A stretch of 63,299 bases of DNA, from NCBI GenBank assembly GCA_017935785.1, contig JAGBGU010000056.1:1-63299 (forward strand), given 5' to 3'. The stretch is from Bacteroidaceae bacterium (GTDB lineage Bacteria; Bacteroidota; Bacteroidia; Bacteroidales; Bacteroidaceae). Below, piece after piece: positions 63,213-63,299 of this stretch (position 1 is the stretch's first letter; the number at the start of each line of letters is the position of its first letter). Under the pieces are notes generated by a model. It was not told where the DNA came from. It searched no databases and worked only from the letters and a program-made list of their open reading frames with translations. Made by a program: the position numbers and the translations under genes.

Positions 63213-63298
63213 GTCATCCTGAACTTGTTTCAGGATCTCACTGCGAGCCTTTACTAACCCCTGACTGCGGACAGATGCTGAAACAAGTTCAGCATGAC
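63213..63298. repeat. Inverted repeat, two 26-bp arms
   Basis: The left arm (63213-63238, GTCATCCTGAACTTGTTTCA then GGATCT) and the right arm (63273-63298) are complementary at 24 of 26 positions, separated by 34 bp. The left arm is itself a smaller hairpin (TCCTGAA/TTCAGGA). This TCCTGAACTTGTTTCAGGA motif is a well-known interspersed palindrome in Bacteroidetes and other phyla. Confidence 0.8.
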
Positions 63299-63299
63299 C

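Overview
The window looks like the chromosome of a Bacteroidales bacterium (Bacteroidaceae/Prevotellaceae type). Evidence: TTTG-N19/20-TAnnTTTG promoters of the Bacteroidetes sigma factor; an arginine operon of the Bacteroides kind with a transcarbamylase of the succinylornithine/acetylornithine class; a TonB-dependent thiamine receptor plus PnuC-type permease under a TPP riboswitch; a NigD-like lipoprotein; and a GH26/GH130/2-epimerase mannan pathway. By eye G+C is about 50%, with an AT-richer stretch at about 49.8-52.9 kb. No rRNA, tRNA, CRISPR array or intact insertion sequence was seen.

Layout. 1-0.6 kb: start of an AlbA_2-like gene and a small unknown gene. 0.6-7.0 kb: outer-membrane porin, imelysin lipoprotein, di-heme cytochrome lipoprotein and CcsBA cytochrome-c synthase, probably an iron- or redox-linked surface system with its own heme-attachment enzyme. 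7.1-14.3 kb: efp, rpmH, then a tight housekeeping run (PASTA protein, RluD, Ddl, acyltransferase, NigD-like, MnmA, thiamine pyrophosphokinase). 14.3-15.7 kb: an odd islet of heptamer arrays, a 237-bp nested inverted repeat, a gene made of 42-bp repeats and an HTH gene. 15.7-18.7 kb: PnuC-type transporter and TonB-dependent receptor behind a TPP riboswitch. 19-27.5 kb: arginine/proline biosynthesis (argR, GNAT, argG, two PspC genes, argC, argD, proB, proA, argF'), with ARG-box-like sites upstream.

27.7-32.5 kb: a large secreted TIM-barrel-like protein, a phosphoesterase lipoprotein, an unknown exported protein and a lipocalin. 32.6-37.1 kb: a lipoprotein and a giant CotH/lamin-tail protein. 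37.4-47.0 kb: an AraC regulator divergent from a beta-mannan operon (GH59, GH26, GH130, GPH symporter, SASA esterase, cellobiose 2-epimerase), where mannobiose would be imported, epimerised to mannosylglucose and phosphorolysed. 47.2-49.8 kb: DUF4112 protein and a LamG-endonuclease/phosphatase fusion. 49.8-62 kb: a minus-strand surface-glycan locus with a Tat-exported beta-helix protein, a nucleotidyltransferase, a cytidylyltransferase-GHMP kinase fusion, GDP-fucose genes (fcl, gmd), and an aminotransferase / acetyltransferase / ATP-grasp / initiating sugar transferase set. 62-63.3 kb: an Rpn-type nuclease gene and a tail of dispersed repeats.

The most novel signal is a set of degenerate 7-bp tandem arrays that start at or just after the stop codons of six genes (thiN, pnuC, gmd, the four-helix gene, fcl, GT4). 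Each is oriented so that every heptamer carries TGA, TAG or TAA in the sense strand; since 7 is not a multiple of 3, the array stops translation in all three frames. Other candidates are the 42-bp-repeat gene beside a giant nested inverted repeat, a GH59 enzyme in a mannan operon, and a transcarbamylase whose specificity residue is neither of the two textbook ones.
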